In this document: positions 17,509 through 26,647 of the stretch, piece by piece
How positions within the stretch are numbered: position 1 is the stretch's first letter
How the letters are laid out: every line of letters begins with the position of its first letter
Origin: Geoanaerobacter pelophilus
GTDB lineage: Bacteria > Desulfobacterota > Desulfuromonadia > Geobacterales > DSM-12255
Length of the DNA: 64,000 bases
Direction: 5' to 3'
Assembly: GCF_018476885.1 (NCBI RefSeq)
Contig: NZ_JAHCVJ010000007.1
Coordinates: 62,001-126,000, forward strand
Notes under the pieces: generated by a model
Databases searched by the model: none
Seen by the model: the letters and a program-made list of their open reading frames with translations, nothing else
What the model was told of the DNA's origin: nothing
Translations under genes and position numbers: made by a program

Positions 17509-18884
17509 TTTTCCTTTACAAACTGTTTGATCTGCTCAAGATCCGCATCCATGGTCTCGCATCTGCTGGGAAGCTTGTCGATCCCCACCAGTGAAGGCGG
17601 GAAAGGTGGATCCTGGCCGGTGGCCCTGGTGACCGCCTCTCCGAACTTGGCCGGGTGGGCCGTGGCCAGGCAGATTGCCTGCTGATCCGGACCGGTAAGG
17701 TCGAGCGCTGCCTTTACCCCTACGGCGGTATGCGGGTCGAGCAGGTAGCCGGTTTCTTTGTGGAACCTGGCGATGATGTCGAGGGTTTCCTGTTGGTTAA
17801 CTGAAAGGGAGAGGAACTCGGCACGGACCCGATCCATCTCATTTTTGCTGAAGCTGATGCGGCCATCACGGGCCAGTTCTGCGAAGGCATTTCTTACCCT
17901 GGCCGGGTCCTGGTCATAGAGGTAATAGAGATATCTCTCGAAATTTGAGGCGAGCTGGATATCCATGGATGGCGACACTGTGGGGACAACATGCCCCAGC
18001 GAGTAGTCGCCGTCATTGATGAAACGGCTGAGGATGTTGTTCTCGTTGGTGGCGAGCAGCAGCTTGTCGATCGGCAGCCCCATCAGCTTGGCAACATAGC
18101 CGGCAAAGATGTCGCCGAAGTTGCCGGTCGGTACGGAAAATACGACCTTTTTCTTGCCTTGATCGGCAACACGGAACCAGGCGTAGAAGTAATAGACCAC
18201 CTGGGCCAGCACCCGCGCCCAGTTGATGGAGTTGACTGCGCCCAGGGAATACTCCTCCTTGAATGCCAGGTCGTTAAAGAGCGTCTTCACGATGTTCTGG
18301 CAGTCGTCGAAGGTGCCGCGGGCCGCAATGTTGTGGACATTGGGGTCGGTGACGGTAGTCATCTGCATCGCCTGGATCGGTGAGGTCTTGCCCAGCGGGT
18401 GGAGGATGAAGATGTTGATGTTTTCTTTGCCCCGGACGCCGTGGATCGCAGCGCTGCCGGTGTCGCCGGAAGTGGCGCCGATGATGTTCAGTTTCTTGCC
18501 GCTCTCCTTGAGCAGGTATTCGAACAGGTTCCCCAGGAGCTGGAGCGCAACGTCCTTGAATGCCAGGGTCGGCCCATGAAACAGCTCCAGAATCTCAACC
18601 CCGTTTTTGGCAACTACCGGTGTTATGTCCGGATGGGTGAAGGTGGCATAAGACCGGTCGATAAGGGCTTTCAGGTCTGCCGGAGGGATATCGTCGGCAT
18701 AGATGGAAATAATGGCGAACGCCAGTTCCTGGTATGACAGTTTCTGCCAGGCAGCGAGGGTTTCCCGAGAGATTGCCGGAATCGATTCCGGGAGCAGCAG
18801 TCCACCGTCAGTCGCGAGCCCCATCATGACTGCATCGCGGAAGGATAACGGCGCAATGCCGCCTCTGGTACTGATGTATTTCAT
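17493..18884 (-). CDS. thrC: Threonine synthase, 463 aa
   Basis: PLP-dependent fold type II enzyme. The N-terminus is MKYISTRGG, the PLP lysine lies in HGPTLAFKDVALQ, the phosphate-binding region is GATSGDTGSAAIHG, and later GAVNSINWARV and SVPTGNFGD motifs are present. It converts O-phosphohomoserine to threonine, downstream of Hom encoded nearby on the other strand. The length is typical of the long thrC class found in Proteobacteria and yeast. Confidence 0.96.
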   Translation of the reverse strand: MKYISTRGGIAPLSFRDAVMMGLATDGGLLLPESIPAISRETLAAWQKLSYQELAFAIISIYADDIPPADLKALIDRSYATFTHPDITPVVAKNGVEILELFHGPTLAFKDVALQLLGNLFEYLLKESGKKLNIIGATSGDTGSAAIHGVRGKENINIFILHPLGKTSPIQAMQMTTVTDPNVHNIAARGTFDDCQNIVKTLFNDLAFKEEYSLGAVNSINWARVLAQVVYYFYAWFRVADQGKKKVVFSVPTGNFGDIFAGYVAKLMGLPIDKLLLATNENNILSRFINDGDYSLGHVVPTVSPSMDIQLASNFERYLYYLYDQDPARVRNAFAELARDGRISFSKNEMDRVRAEFLSLSVNQQETLDIIARFHKETGYLLDPHTAVGVKAALDLTGPDQQAICLATAHPAKFGEAVTRATGQDPPFPPSLVGIDKLPSRCETMDADLEQIKQFVKEKVKAR

Positions 18885-18968
18885 CGCATGACTCCATGTT
18901 TATTGATGGCGGGAGTTTATCAGGAAATGAGTTAAATGGGAAGGGGAGAAGGTGCTCTGCCGATAGCC

Positions 18969-18995
18969 AAAAGGGCCGCCAGTGTGGCGACCCTT
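18969..18995 (-). terminator. Rho-independent terminator for the small membrane protein gene
   Basis: On the minus strand GGGTCGCC-ACACT-GGCGGCCC is followed by TTTT. It lies 34 bases past the stop of the 75-residue protein gene. Confidence 0.8.
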
Positions 18996-19029
18996 CTGGA
19001 TACCGATGGAATTGTTCTTGTGACTTGAC

Positions 19030-19257
19030 TTAGGTGGTGGTTTTGGCCTCGGTCCCTTTTTTCAGGCCGCGCGCCATGCCAAGCATCAACATTATGGCTG
19101 GTACGAACTGGCCGACTATGATGATGCCGCAGAACCCCATGAACAGCCAGGCAAAGAAACCTATGTTATCTTCTCGGGCTCCGGACGCTGCAAAAGCTGT
19201 GGCGGCAGGAAGCAGGGCGGCGACGGTTGCGGATAATGTAGTAGTTAACTTTTTCAT
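19030..19257 (-). CDS. Small hypothetical membrane protein, 75 aa
   Basis: It has an N-terminal signal-like segment (MKKLTTTLSATVAALLPAATAFAA) followed by one long transmembrane helix (IGFFAWLFMGFCGIIIVGQFVPAIMLMLGMA) and a short basic tail. A strong ribosome site (GAGGAGG) and a sigma-54-like promoter precede it, and a clear terminator follows, so it appears to be a genuine single-gene unit. I do not recognise a functional family. Confidence 0.75.
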   Translation of the reverse strand: MKKLTTTLSATVAALLPAATAFAASGAREDNIGFFAWLFMGFCGIIIVGQFVPAIMLMLGMARGLKKGTEAKTTT

Positions 19258-19304
19258 GGCGTCCTCCTCAAGTGGTTCAATTTAAATGCTTTAATATTTA
19301 TTAT

Positions 19305-19319
19305 GCACTGCATGTGCCA
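19305..19319 (-). promoter_or_regulatory. Possible sigma-54-type promoter
   Basis: On the minus strand TGGCAC-N5-GTGC matches the -24 element perfectly and the -12 element except for the first base. It lies about 50 bases upstream of the 75-residue protein. The rest of the 295-base gap to 19552 shows no gene. Confidence 0.5.
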
Positions 19320-19552
19320 TGATTAAGTGTAATGCATTAAATATTATTTATATTGTGTAACATGTTGAAATGCTGTGGTATTGATTTGGCGGAGGGTTTA
19401 AGCGGCAGGAATCTAAAAAGGGATTTGTATTTAATTGGGATACAGTGCCGTATACGGATAAAACGCTACAAACGATTACCTGTGGCGGTTTTGCAGCTAT
19501 TCAACACTAGTGAATATATTTCTGCAAGTGAACAAATAAATATGCACCTTGT

Positions 19553-21958
19553 TCAGTTACCTTCCTCGTGCAGTTCGATCAGGATATCGAGATCCTCTTC
19601 ATCTGAAAGTCGTGCCAGGTGGAGGGATACATCTCGGTAGGATGGGTTGACCCTGACGATCTCTTTGTAGATTGTCACCGCTTCCTGGTGGCGGTCTGAC
19701 TGTTCGAGCAGTTGCGACAGTTCGTATTTGAGGTTCAGGAGGGCTTCGCTCGAGAGGACCGGCAGTTCAAGTCCTGCCCTGAAAACGGACTCAGCACCTT
19801 CAGTATCGCCTTTTTCCCGTAGGCATAACCCCTGAAGGGCTATGCAGTCTGCAGCTCGCTGAGGATCCCGTCCGGCGGAACGGAACTCGTGGATAGCCTC
19901 ATCCAAAAGCCCCATCTCTTTGTAGGCAATGCCCAGATTGTAGTGCGATTCGGTATCGCTATCGTCAAGCTGCTCGTCTACACCCTTCCTGAAGGCGCTG
20001 ATCAAGCTTCCCAGGCTGTACTGCTCCGAATCGTCGGCGGCATCGGCTGTTGCCGGCTCGTCGCTGAACAGTGCCTCGGCAAAGCTCGACAGGTCTTCGA
20101 GCTCAAACGACGGCGGCTCACTGTTTTCATCATGAGCATCGGCAAGGACTTCGAATTCAAGCTCTTCAGCCTGGAGCGTTTGGGCCTGGGGCTCAACTCT
20201 GTTGTCGGTTGCAGTCCAGTCAAAGGATTCCAGGTGTCCCACCAGAAGATCCATCAGTTCGTCGGCCGGGGCAAGATCAGACTGCTCTCCATGGATATCA
20301 GCGGTGACCGGTTCCTCTGCAGCTATCTCGTCCCATGGGGAAACCTGCAGCTGCTCAATTACCGGGCTCTCCATGGTTTCTACTATGGCTGGTTCAAGGA
20401 ATGCCTCCACCGGGAGCGGTGATTCTATTGTCAGAATGACCCTCTCCACAGTATCTTCGGGTGGTTCCAAATCTTCAGGTTCAGCGTCTTCTCCTAAAGC
20501 CTCTGCCAGCTCCTCAGGAGCAAAAACATGAGAGAGCTCCACTTCGCTGACTTCCGGTTCTGCTGCTTCAAGAGGTGCCGTATCAGTCGTTTGTTGCCAT
20601 GGTTGCTCAGGTTCGGTTGACAGCAGTTCTGGCAAAAACTCAGGAAGCTCTTCTGGGACTTCCGGTTCGCCTGGAGCGACTTCCATGGGAGTCGGGAGAA
20701 TTACTGTCTGTGGTTCCGGTTCTTCTTCAAACCCAAGATCGATCTCTTCTTCCCATTCGAGTGCTTGCGGCTCCGGCGGTATTGATTCAGAGAGTTCTGA
20801 GTGCCCGATATCTGAGCTGTCAGGGCCAACAGGAGTAAGCGGCATTTCCTCTATCGGCTGGATACCTTCGTCAACAGGCTCGATGGCTTCGGGTTGTTTA
20901 TTCAGTTTTGCCAGCAGCTCCTGTGCTTCGGCCAGCCTCGTGCTGTCCCCGGTTTTTTCAAAAAGCCGGCAAAGTCCTGCAACAGGACGTGTATCCTGGG
21001 GAGCCAGAACCTGAAGCTGGTTATAATAATTAGCGACTTGGTCGGCATGACCATTTTCCGCTAAAAACGCTCCGTACTGGTCCAGGAGGTCAAGAACGCT
21101 GTCCAGCTCTTGAAAGGTGATCAGCAGGGTGATCAGTTCCTCTTTTGCCCGGATTTCTGCCGGGAACCGCTCGGAAATTCTTGCAAGAACCCCCTTGAGC
21201 TGACGGGTGTCCCCCAAGTTGCGGATGGCATCAGCCATGAGATACCATGCTGCGAGGTTGTCCGGAGACAGGGAGATGATCTCTTTCAGCTGCACAAAGG
21301 CATCTGCTGATTCGCCCCGCTCCAGTAAGGCGCTTATAGAGCTGAGGATTGGGTCCCCTTTGCCGGGGAAGAGGGTTTTGATACGATCATTTAAGCGGTT
21401 GTAAGCTGACTTATCCGGGCGCTCCCAAAGCTGTCGGGCAAGCCGGCAATAACCATCGAATGCCTCGTCGATTTTGTCTGCAGCCAACAATGTCTCGGCA
21501 ATCTTGAGCATGGTGTTGAGATTGGACGGGTCAACCTCAAGCATTCGCTCAAGTAACTGCAGCGCTTCAGCTTGTTTGCCGCATTTCAGGTAGACGTTGA
21601 CTACCTGGCTGTACTCGGCCAGGGCATTACCGATAAGACCATGGTTTACGTTCAGTTCTGCCAGGGTGATTGTGGTTTTCGTATTTTCCGGGTCGAGTTT
21701 TTGAATCTGCTTGTAAACGGCAATGGCCTTTAGATAAAAGCCGCTGTTGGAGAACGATTTGCCGATGGTTTCGTAATGAGAGATTGCCTCACTCTGCCGA
21801 TTGACCCGTATCAGAATCTCTGCAAGTTTCTGACGCACTTTCAGATCACCGGGATCAAGGGCTATTGCCTGTTCCAGTTCAAAGACGGCCTTTTCAAATT
21901 GCCCTTTAATGATCAGCTTCTGGGCATTCTCGATAAATTTTTCTTTTTTTGAGCTCAA
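19553..21958 (-). CDS. Large TPR protein with acidic central region, 801 aa
   Basis: Residues 1-350 are tandem TPR helices (AVFELEQAIALDPGDLKVRQKLAEIL and successive repeats). Residues about 355-620 form a long Glu/Pro-rich, probably disordered region. Residues about 660-790 return to TPRs (ESHYNLGIAYKEMGLLDEAIHEF). There is no signal peptide or membrane helix, so it is probably a cytoplasmic scaffold. The start is a TTG (21958) since the nearby ATG frame stops at once. It lies 77 bases downstream of the transglutaminase-like gene on the same strand and may be its operon partner. No enzymatic function is implied. Confidence 0.8.
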   Translation of the reverse strand: MSSKKEKFIENAQKLIIKGQFEKAVFELEQAIALDPGDLKVRQKLAEILIRVNRQSEAISHYETIGKSFSNSGFYLKAIAVYKQIQKLDPENTKTTITLAELNVNHGLIGNALAEYSQVVNVYLKCGKQAEALQLLERMLEVDPSNLNTMLKIAETLLAADKIDEAFDGYCRLARQLWERPDKSAYNRLNDRIKTLFPGKGDPILSSISALLERGESADAFVQLKEIISLSPDNLAAWYLMADAIRNLGDTRQLKGVLARISERFPAEIRAKEELITLLITFQELDSVLDLLDQYGAFLAENGHADQVANYYNQLQVLAPQDTRPVAGLCRLFEKTGDSTRLAEAQELLAKLNKQPEAIEPVDEGIQPIEEMPLTPVGPDSSDIGHSELSESIPPEPQALEWEEEIDLGFEEEPEPQTVILPTPMEVAPGEPEVPEELPEFLPELLSTEPEQPWQQTTDTAPLEAAEPEVSEVELSHVFAPEELAEALGEDAEPEDLEPPEDTVERVILTIESPLPVEAFLEPAIVETMESPVIEQLQVSPWDEIAAEEPVTADIHGEQSDLAPADELMDLLVGHLESFDWTATDNRVEPQAQTLQAEELEFEVLADAHDENSEPPSFELEDLSSFAEALFSDEPATADAADDSEQYSLGSLISAFRKGVDEQLDDSDTESHYNLGIAYKEMGLLDEAIHEFRSAGRDPQRAADCIALQGLCLREKGDTEGAESVFRAGLELPVLSSEALLNLKYELSQLLEQSDRHQEAVTIYKEIVRVNPSYRDVSLHLARLSDEEDLDILIELHEEGN

Positions 21959-22035
21959 TTCATACCCGGTGTCGCTTGGCGTGAAATATAGATAATGTCA
22001 TGAAAAGTAATGTAATAGCCGTTGCATGTCAAGCA

Positions 22036-23940
22036 TCAACCCTTTGATTTAAGAGCTTTTAAGTTGCGGAGCAGGGCCGCCAGTTCGCGTTGCTCTGCTT
22101 TCGATATTCCGCGGTCTCTGTATATCGCCCCGGCATAGATTGTGGCAAAACGTGTCGCATCCTCATTATGCCATTCTGTGGCAATCTCCAGGATCCCCTT
22201 CCCTTTGGGAGGGGAATCATATCCGGACAAGCGGATGAAGGCTAGGGCAATTCTATTGGCAGAGCGGCCTTTCCGAAATTTCAAGATAACAAAAAATGCA
22301 ATTATGCCCGCTGTCCCCAGGCCAAGCATGCGCATTGTACGAGAGGTGGCCCGTGGGAGCTTGATCTGTTGCAGCATTGCGCCGGCATTTCTCGCGAGAC
22401 TGAGTTGATTGCCGAGGTCATAGGTGATGACTGTCGCATGCCAATAATAGGTAAAGGTGTCCAGCAGAGTTGAGAGACGTCTCAAGATTCCTCTATTTCT
22501 GTTGGCGCCGATTTCGGCAAAACCTGCCGACCACCGGCTCGGGTCAACCCGTTGCCAGCCGACACCGTCGATGAATACCTCAACCCAGGCATGTGCCGTA
22601 TCCTCACTGACTACGAAATAGCCGCCGATCTGATTGTAAACGCCGCCGTAGTAGCCGCCCACAACTCTGGCAGGAACTCCGGCTCTGCGCATGATAAGGG
22701 CAAATGATGACGCAAAAAACTCGCAATGCCCTTTTTTTGCCGTAAAGAGGAAATTGTCCAGGTGGTTGCTACCGGTTGGCAGGTTAGTGGTTGCATAACG
22801 CAGCCTGCTGGTAATAAAAAACTCTCTGGCCAGGGCCACCAGCTCAAGGTCACTCTTGCCGCGCCCCTTTATGGCATCTGCCACTGCAGCCAGTCTTGGC
22901 GGGAGTTCCGAGGGGAGTCTGAGGTAAAACTCACGGTCGATGCTAGTGACTCTGAGCGTCTCTCCGAGGGTTGAGATGGCTTCAATCTTTGACCTGTTGG
23001 AGCCCCCAAGGTTTTGCGTGGTAACCAGGTCGCCGCTGGTGGTTGCGCGAGGAGCACGCACCTGGAGCGGTTGGTCGAGAGCCGGCAGATATCTCGAACT
23101 ACCGGGCTCGAAAAAGATCGTCTGCTGTACCCTGTTACCGGCAATGGCCCGATCAATTTCTCTGCTGGGCGGCATCTCTCTAACCCACGCATCTGAACTG
23201 TATCTGTTGAAGACTACGCATCTCCAGTAAAGCGCTTCCGGGTCGATAGCCGGCATTTCCGCACGGAAAGCCACTGCCAGGCTTGTTTCGATGGTCGTTG
23301 ATCTACCCGGCTCTACGCGATCGCTTACGCCACTGGTTGTCTGACCTTTGCCGGCAAAGGCATTCCATAACGGGAATTGGGTGCGAGGCAGAATAATGAA
23401 GAAGATAAGCATCAGTGGGATGGAGACGCCGGTCGTCCAGACAGCAAGCTTTCCGAGTGAGAGCAGTTCAAAGCGGTTCAACATGATTGCCTTGTCAGTT
23501 TCATGAAAAGTCAGTAGCAGCAGGGTGCTGATGATAAAAAATGAGAGCAGGATCAGCGAGAAGAGAAAGATCGGGTCCAGGGCGAACAGTGTTGACGCTG
23601 CGAGACAGAAAACCGAGAGAGCGCACGCCTGGAGCGCGGCGCGGCTGCTCTGCTCGCCCATAAAGCGGATTGCCAGCAGCAAGGCAAGGAGATTGGCTGC
23701 CGGAGCAGCAACATTGTTATGGCCAAAGCGTGTCGCATAGCTAAAGAATATCGCGATAGAGGCCAGGGTAAGGACAATCGTGGGCAGCCTGATCCCTTTG
23801 TTATGCACTACCAGTCCGGAGATCGCTGCCAGCGGAAGAAGAATCCGTGAAAAAAGATCCAGGTACGGATATAGCGGCAGAATCCCGATAATTGAGGCGA
23901 GCAGCACAAGAATCTCGATGATTCTGGCCGGACTAAGCAT
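22036..23940 (-). CDS. TgpA-like transglutaminase-domain membrane protein, 634 aa
   Basis: The N-terminal 190 residues contain about six transmembrane helices. A periplasmic region follows with a transglutaminase-like domain whose triad is visible: Cys406 (KKGHCEFFA), His450 (DTAHAWVEVF) and Asp466 (RVDPSRW). A further membrane helix lies near residues 545-565, then a C-terminal DUF4129-like tail. This matches the TgpA/YebA architecture (DUF3488 plus transglutaminase core). Such proteins sit beside MoxR and DUF58 genes in many bacteria, as here. The start overlaps the DUF58 gene by 8 bases. The natural substrate is unknown. Confidence 0.9.
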   Translation of the reverse strand: MLSPARIIEILVLLASIIGILPLYPYLDLFSRILLPLAAISGLVVHNKGIRLPTIVLTLASIAIFFSYATRFGHNNVAAPAANLLALLLAIRFMGEQSSRAALQACALSVFCLAASTLFALDPIFLFSLILLSFFIISTLLLLTFHETDKAIMLNRFELLSLGKLAVWTTGVSIPLMLIFFIILPRTQFPLWNAFAGKGQTTSGVSDRVEPGRSTTIETSLAVAFRAEMPAIDPEALYWRCVVFNRYSSDAWVREMPPSREIDRAIAGNRVQQTIFFEPGSSRYLPALDQPLQVRAPRATTSGDLVTTQNLGGSNRSKIEAISTLGETLRVTSIDREFYLRLPSELPPRLAAVADAIKGRGKSDLELVALAREFFITSRLRYATTNLPTGSNHLDNFLFTAKKGHCEFFASSFALIMRRAGVPARVVGGYYGGVYNQIGGYFVVSEDTAHAWVEVFIDGVGWQRVDPSRWSAGFAEIGANRNRGILRRLSTLLDTFTYYWHATVITYDLGNQLSLARNAGAMLQQIKLPRATSRTMRMLGLGTAGIIAFFVILKFRKGRSANRIALAFIRLSGYDSPPKGKGILEIATEWHNEDATRFATIYAGAIYRDRGISKAEQRELAALLRNLKALKSKG

Positions 23941-24796
23941 AAAGCGCCAACTCCCTAAGCAGCCGCAGTCTGTGGCTGCGCCCTTTATCCGGAGAGATAA
24001 CCCTTTCTTGAGAAAGCCGGAGTCCTACCTCTCTGTTCTCTCGGCAGGCCTTATTGATAAGGGCCGTTGCCCAAGATAGTTTCTCCTCAAGCATCAGGTT
24101 ATTCTCTGCAGTCAAATCGAGAATAACCGGTGCATGTGCCGTTGTAGCGAGTTCCTTTATCTTGAACCACTCTTGACGGGCAGAAAGCCGCCAATGAATC
24201 TGCTTGAGCGGCTCTACCCCGGTATAATCGCTGATGGTGCGCATTTCTCCATCAAGTCCGCGGTCAGTGCCGAGGAGTTCGCCATAGGCTGAGCTGTCTG
24301 CCTTGAACGGGCTTGCTCCGGAGGTGGCCGGCGCTGGAAATACCACAATGTCGCTGGCAATCGGGACTATCATTCCCCGGACAAAGAAATTGACCGGAAA
24401 TGGCGAGGAGATGATTGCCGTGTCAAATGAGTGCCTGCCCCTGTGAGTGAATGTCCGGATGAAGGAACTACTCCCTGTTTCTCCTTTGGGGAGGGAAGTG
24501 AGCAGGCGTATTCCCCCGGCTGCCTGGACATGGAGCAGAAAGGAGTCGAGGTATTGCTTGCGGTTGGTGATGGTCAGGGTGACCAGAGTGGGAATGTTGC
24601 AGTATATTTCATCATTTAAGGCGAGATCGCACTCCAACCCTCGAATATTGAGCCATCCCAGGAGTCCTGATATGCTCATGAATCCGAGCAGCAGCGATAC
24701 AATCAGGTACAGCAGGTTGTTCCCTGTATTTACCGCAGCAAATCCGAGCAATAGCGTAGTTGCGATATAAAAGCCACCGGCTCGGGTAATTTTCAG
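23933..24796 (-). CDS. DUF58 membrane protein; start codon uncertain
   Basis: Two N-terminal hydrophobic segments are followed by a DUF58 core (LGTDRGLDGEMRTISDYTGVEPLKQIHWRLSAR) and a short VWA-like region. The family-typical beginning (LKITRAGGFYI, then LLGFAAVNTGNNLLYL) is encoded upstream of the first standard start, a TTG at 24751. The frame is open back to about 24850 inside moxR but has no ATG, GTG or TTG there. A CTG at 24796 overlapping the moxR stop is possible. An ACG at 24832 lies 5 bases after a perfect GGAGGAG. The coordinates use the CTG. This DUF58 is the membrane-bound type and partners the adjacent MoxR and transglutaminase. Confidence 0.8.
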   Translation of the reverse strand: MKITRAGGFYIATTLLLGFAAVNTGNNLLYLIVSLLLGFMSISGLLGWLNIRGLECDLALNDEIYCNIPTLVTLTITNRKQYLDSFLLHVQAAGGIRLLTSLPKGETGSSSFIRTFTHRGRHSFDTAIISSPFPVNFFVRGMIVPIASDIVVFPAPATSGASPFKADSSAYGELLGTDRGLDGEMRTISDYTGVEPLKQIHWRLSARQEWFKIKELATTAHAPVILDLTAENNLMLEEKLSWATALINKACRENREVGLRLSQERVISPDKGRSHRLRLLRELALYA

Positions 24797-25734
24797 GCCA
24801 GCGGGACGGGGACGTCGTTTATTACCGCGCGTAGGATCTCCTCCTTGTCGAGATGTTCATTTTCAGGTTTCAGTACCAGTCGGTGAGCCCCAACCGGCAC
24901 TGCGATCGCCATGACATCTTCCGGGGCAACAAAATCACGGCCTTCCAGGAAGGCATGAACCCTGGCAGCCTGGGCAATGCTGATACCTCCCCTGGTCGAT
25001 ATCCCGGCCGCCACCAGCGGGTTGGTTCGCGTTGCGGCGATGATCTGCATGATGTAGCCGGTCACCTTTTCGGAAAGCTGGACATCATCCTGGATCGCCT
25101 TTCTGGTGCTAAGGATGACATCGCTGGAAAGGAGAGGGGAGATATTCATGATCTCCTCGCGAATCCCGCCTTTCCTGATGATGGCGCACTCGACCTCTGC
25201 CGGAGGGTAGCCGAGGCCGGTCCTGATGAGAAAGCGGTCGATCTGTGATTCCGGCAACGGGTAGGTGCCGGCCTGTTCAGTCGGATTCTGGGTGGCGATG
25301 ACCAGAAAGGGGTCTGGCAGTCTGTAGGTCGTGCCTTCGACAGTGACTCTTCTTTCTTCCATGGCTTCGAGCATGGCGCTCTGGGTCTTGGGCGTGGCGC
25401 GGTTTACCTCGTCTACCAGCAGGATATTGTTGAAGATCGGACCGCGGACAAAGGTGAAGCGGTTTTCGTCACGGTTGAATATGGAGAGGCCGGTTATGTC
25501 TGACGGGAGAAGGTCGCTGGTGCATTGCACCCTGCCGAAGGTGAGGCCGAGTACCTGGGCTATGGTGAGGGCCAGTGTGGTCTTGCCCAGGCCGGGGATA
25601 TCTTCCAGGAGGATGTGACCACCGGCCAGCATGGCGATGAAGGAGAGTTTAACCGCCCTGATCTTCCCTTGCAGGTAGCTGGAAGAGACGGTGTCCATTA
25701 CTTCAAGGATGGCAGTGCGCTGCGGGTTGTTCAT
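24793..25734 (-). CDS. MoxR-family AAA+ ATPase, 313 aa (second copy)
   Basis: Walker A is DIPGLGKTT, Walker B LVDEVNRA, with the MoxR signature ATQNPTEQAGTYPLPESQIDRF. Its relatives are the MoxR proteins associated with transglutaminase-like membrane proteins. It differs from the 7.6-8.6 kb paralogue both in sequence and in partners, implying two independent MoxR machines in this genome. The end overlaps the extended DUF58 frame. Confidence 0.92.
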   Translation of the reverse strand: MNNPQRTAILEVMDTVSSSYLQGKIRAVKLSFIAMLAGGHILLEDIPGLGKTTLALTIAQVLGLTFGRVQCTSDLLPSDITGLSIFNRDENRFTFVRGPIFNNILLVDEVNRATPKTQSAMLEAMEERRVTVEGTTYRLPDPFLVIATQNPTEQAGTYPLPESQIDRFLIRTGLGYPPAEVECAIIRKGGIREEIMNISPLLSSDVILSTRKAIQDDVQLSEKVTGYIMQIIAATRTNPLVAAGISTRGGISIAQAARVHAFLEGRDFVAPEDVMAIAVPVGAHRLVLKPENEHLDKEEILRAVINDVPVPLA

Positions 25735-25794
25735 AGAGGCACCTCAAAGGGGGTGCCACAAGTGTACCACACTGCACAGAATAGTCAGCGCCGA

Positions 25795-26532
25795 CTATCC
25801 AGATGGTGAGCCAAAAAGGGTCAGCGGCGGGTTGAATTTGATCGGAGCGGTGAATACCTGCGATTCGTACTGCGGCGGCAGTGGCGGTAACGGCCCGGCA
25901 TCAATCAAAGATTTCATCAGGACTCTGTCATAGGCGGGATTGCCTGAGCTCTGCATGATCTGGGCGTTGATTATCTCGCCACTGCGGGACACCATGATAT
26001 TCACGATAGCGCTGTTCATCCCTTCGAACTTGTTGCCGTTCCTCCACCAGTTTTCATTGATGGATCTGAGCAGCGACAGGTGGTACTCCCGCATGTCGTT
26101 TCTCAGGGTCCGGCCATCGGCGATGGTCCCGAAATGCCCATTGAGCAGACCGAGGCCGAATGAGACTTTCTGCATAGCTTCAGGCTGGTCAGCCGCCGCT
26201 TTAACGGCATTCTGTGCCTCTTGCCGGAGTTTTTCCGCTTCGGTGGGGGGCGGCGGTGGCGTCTCTTCTGCCTTGGGCAACACTGCGTCTTCTGCCGGAG
26301 TCGTCAACTCTGGTGGCGGAGCAGCTGGTTTGCTGACGGCAGCCGGCGGCTCGGACATGGTAAGGTCGAGGTAATTGATGGTCGGATCGCCGGGGCGGCC
26401 TTTACCACCTCCGGCAATAATAATGGCGCAAATAACGTGCAGGGCCAGCGATATGGCAATCATTTTCGGGAAAAAAGGACGTACCACTGCGGCGGTTTCT
26501 TCTGCGTTAAGGTCCAGCAAATCTTCGTTCAT
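25795..26532 (-). CDS. TonB/TolA-like energy transducer C-terminal protein, 245 aa
   Basis: A cytoplasmic N-terminus of about 22 residues leads to one transmembrane helix (MIAISLALHVICAIIIAG), then a Pro-rich periplasmic stretch (EETPPPPPTEAEKLRQEAQ) and a C-terminal TonB-like domain (YHLSLLRSINENWWRNG, VNIMVSRSGEIINAQIMQSSGNPAYDRVLMKSL). This is the topology of TonB or TolA, coupling the proton motive force to the outer membrane. No ExbB/ExbD genes are adjacent. It lies 60 bases upstream of the moxR gene on the same strand and could be co-transcribed. Confidence 0.8.
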   Translation of the reverse strand: MNEDLLDLNAEETAAVVRPFFPKMIAISLALHVICAIIIAGGGKGRPGDPTINYLDLTMSEPPAAVSKPAAPPPELTTPAEDAVLPKAEETPPPPPTEAEKLRQEAQNAVKAAADQPEAMQKVSFGLGLLNGHFGTIADGRTLRNDMREYHLSLLRSINENWWRNGNKFEGMNSAIVNIMVSRSGEIINAQIMQSSGNPAYDRVLMKSLIDAGPLPPLPPQYESQVFTAPIKFNPPLTLFGSPSG

Positions 26533-26647
26533 AGGCTCCGCACAACAAATGGGTTGTCTTGACTTTCATTAGACTTGAAGTTAGTAGCACAAGACGAGCC
26601 AATATAACACAATGGGAACTTTCAGGTTAACTTCTTGAGTAAATGAG

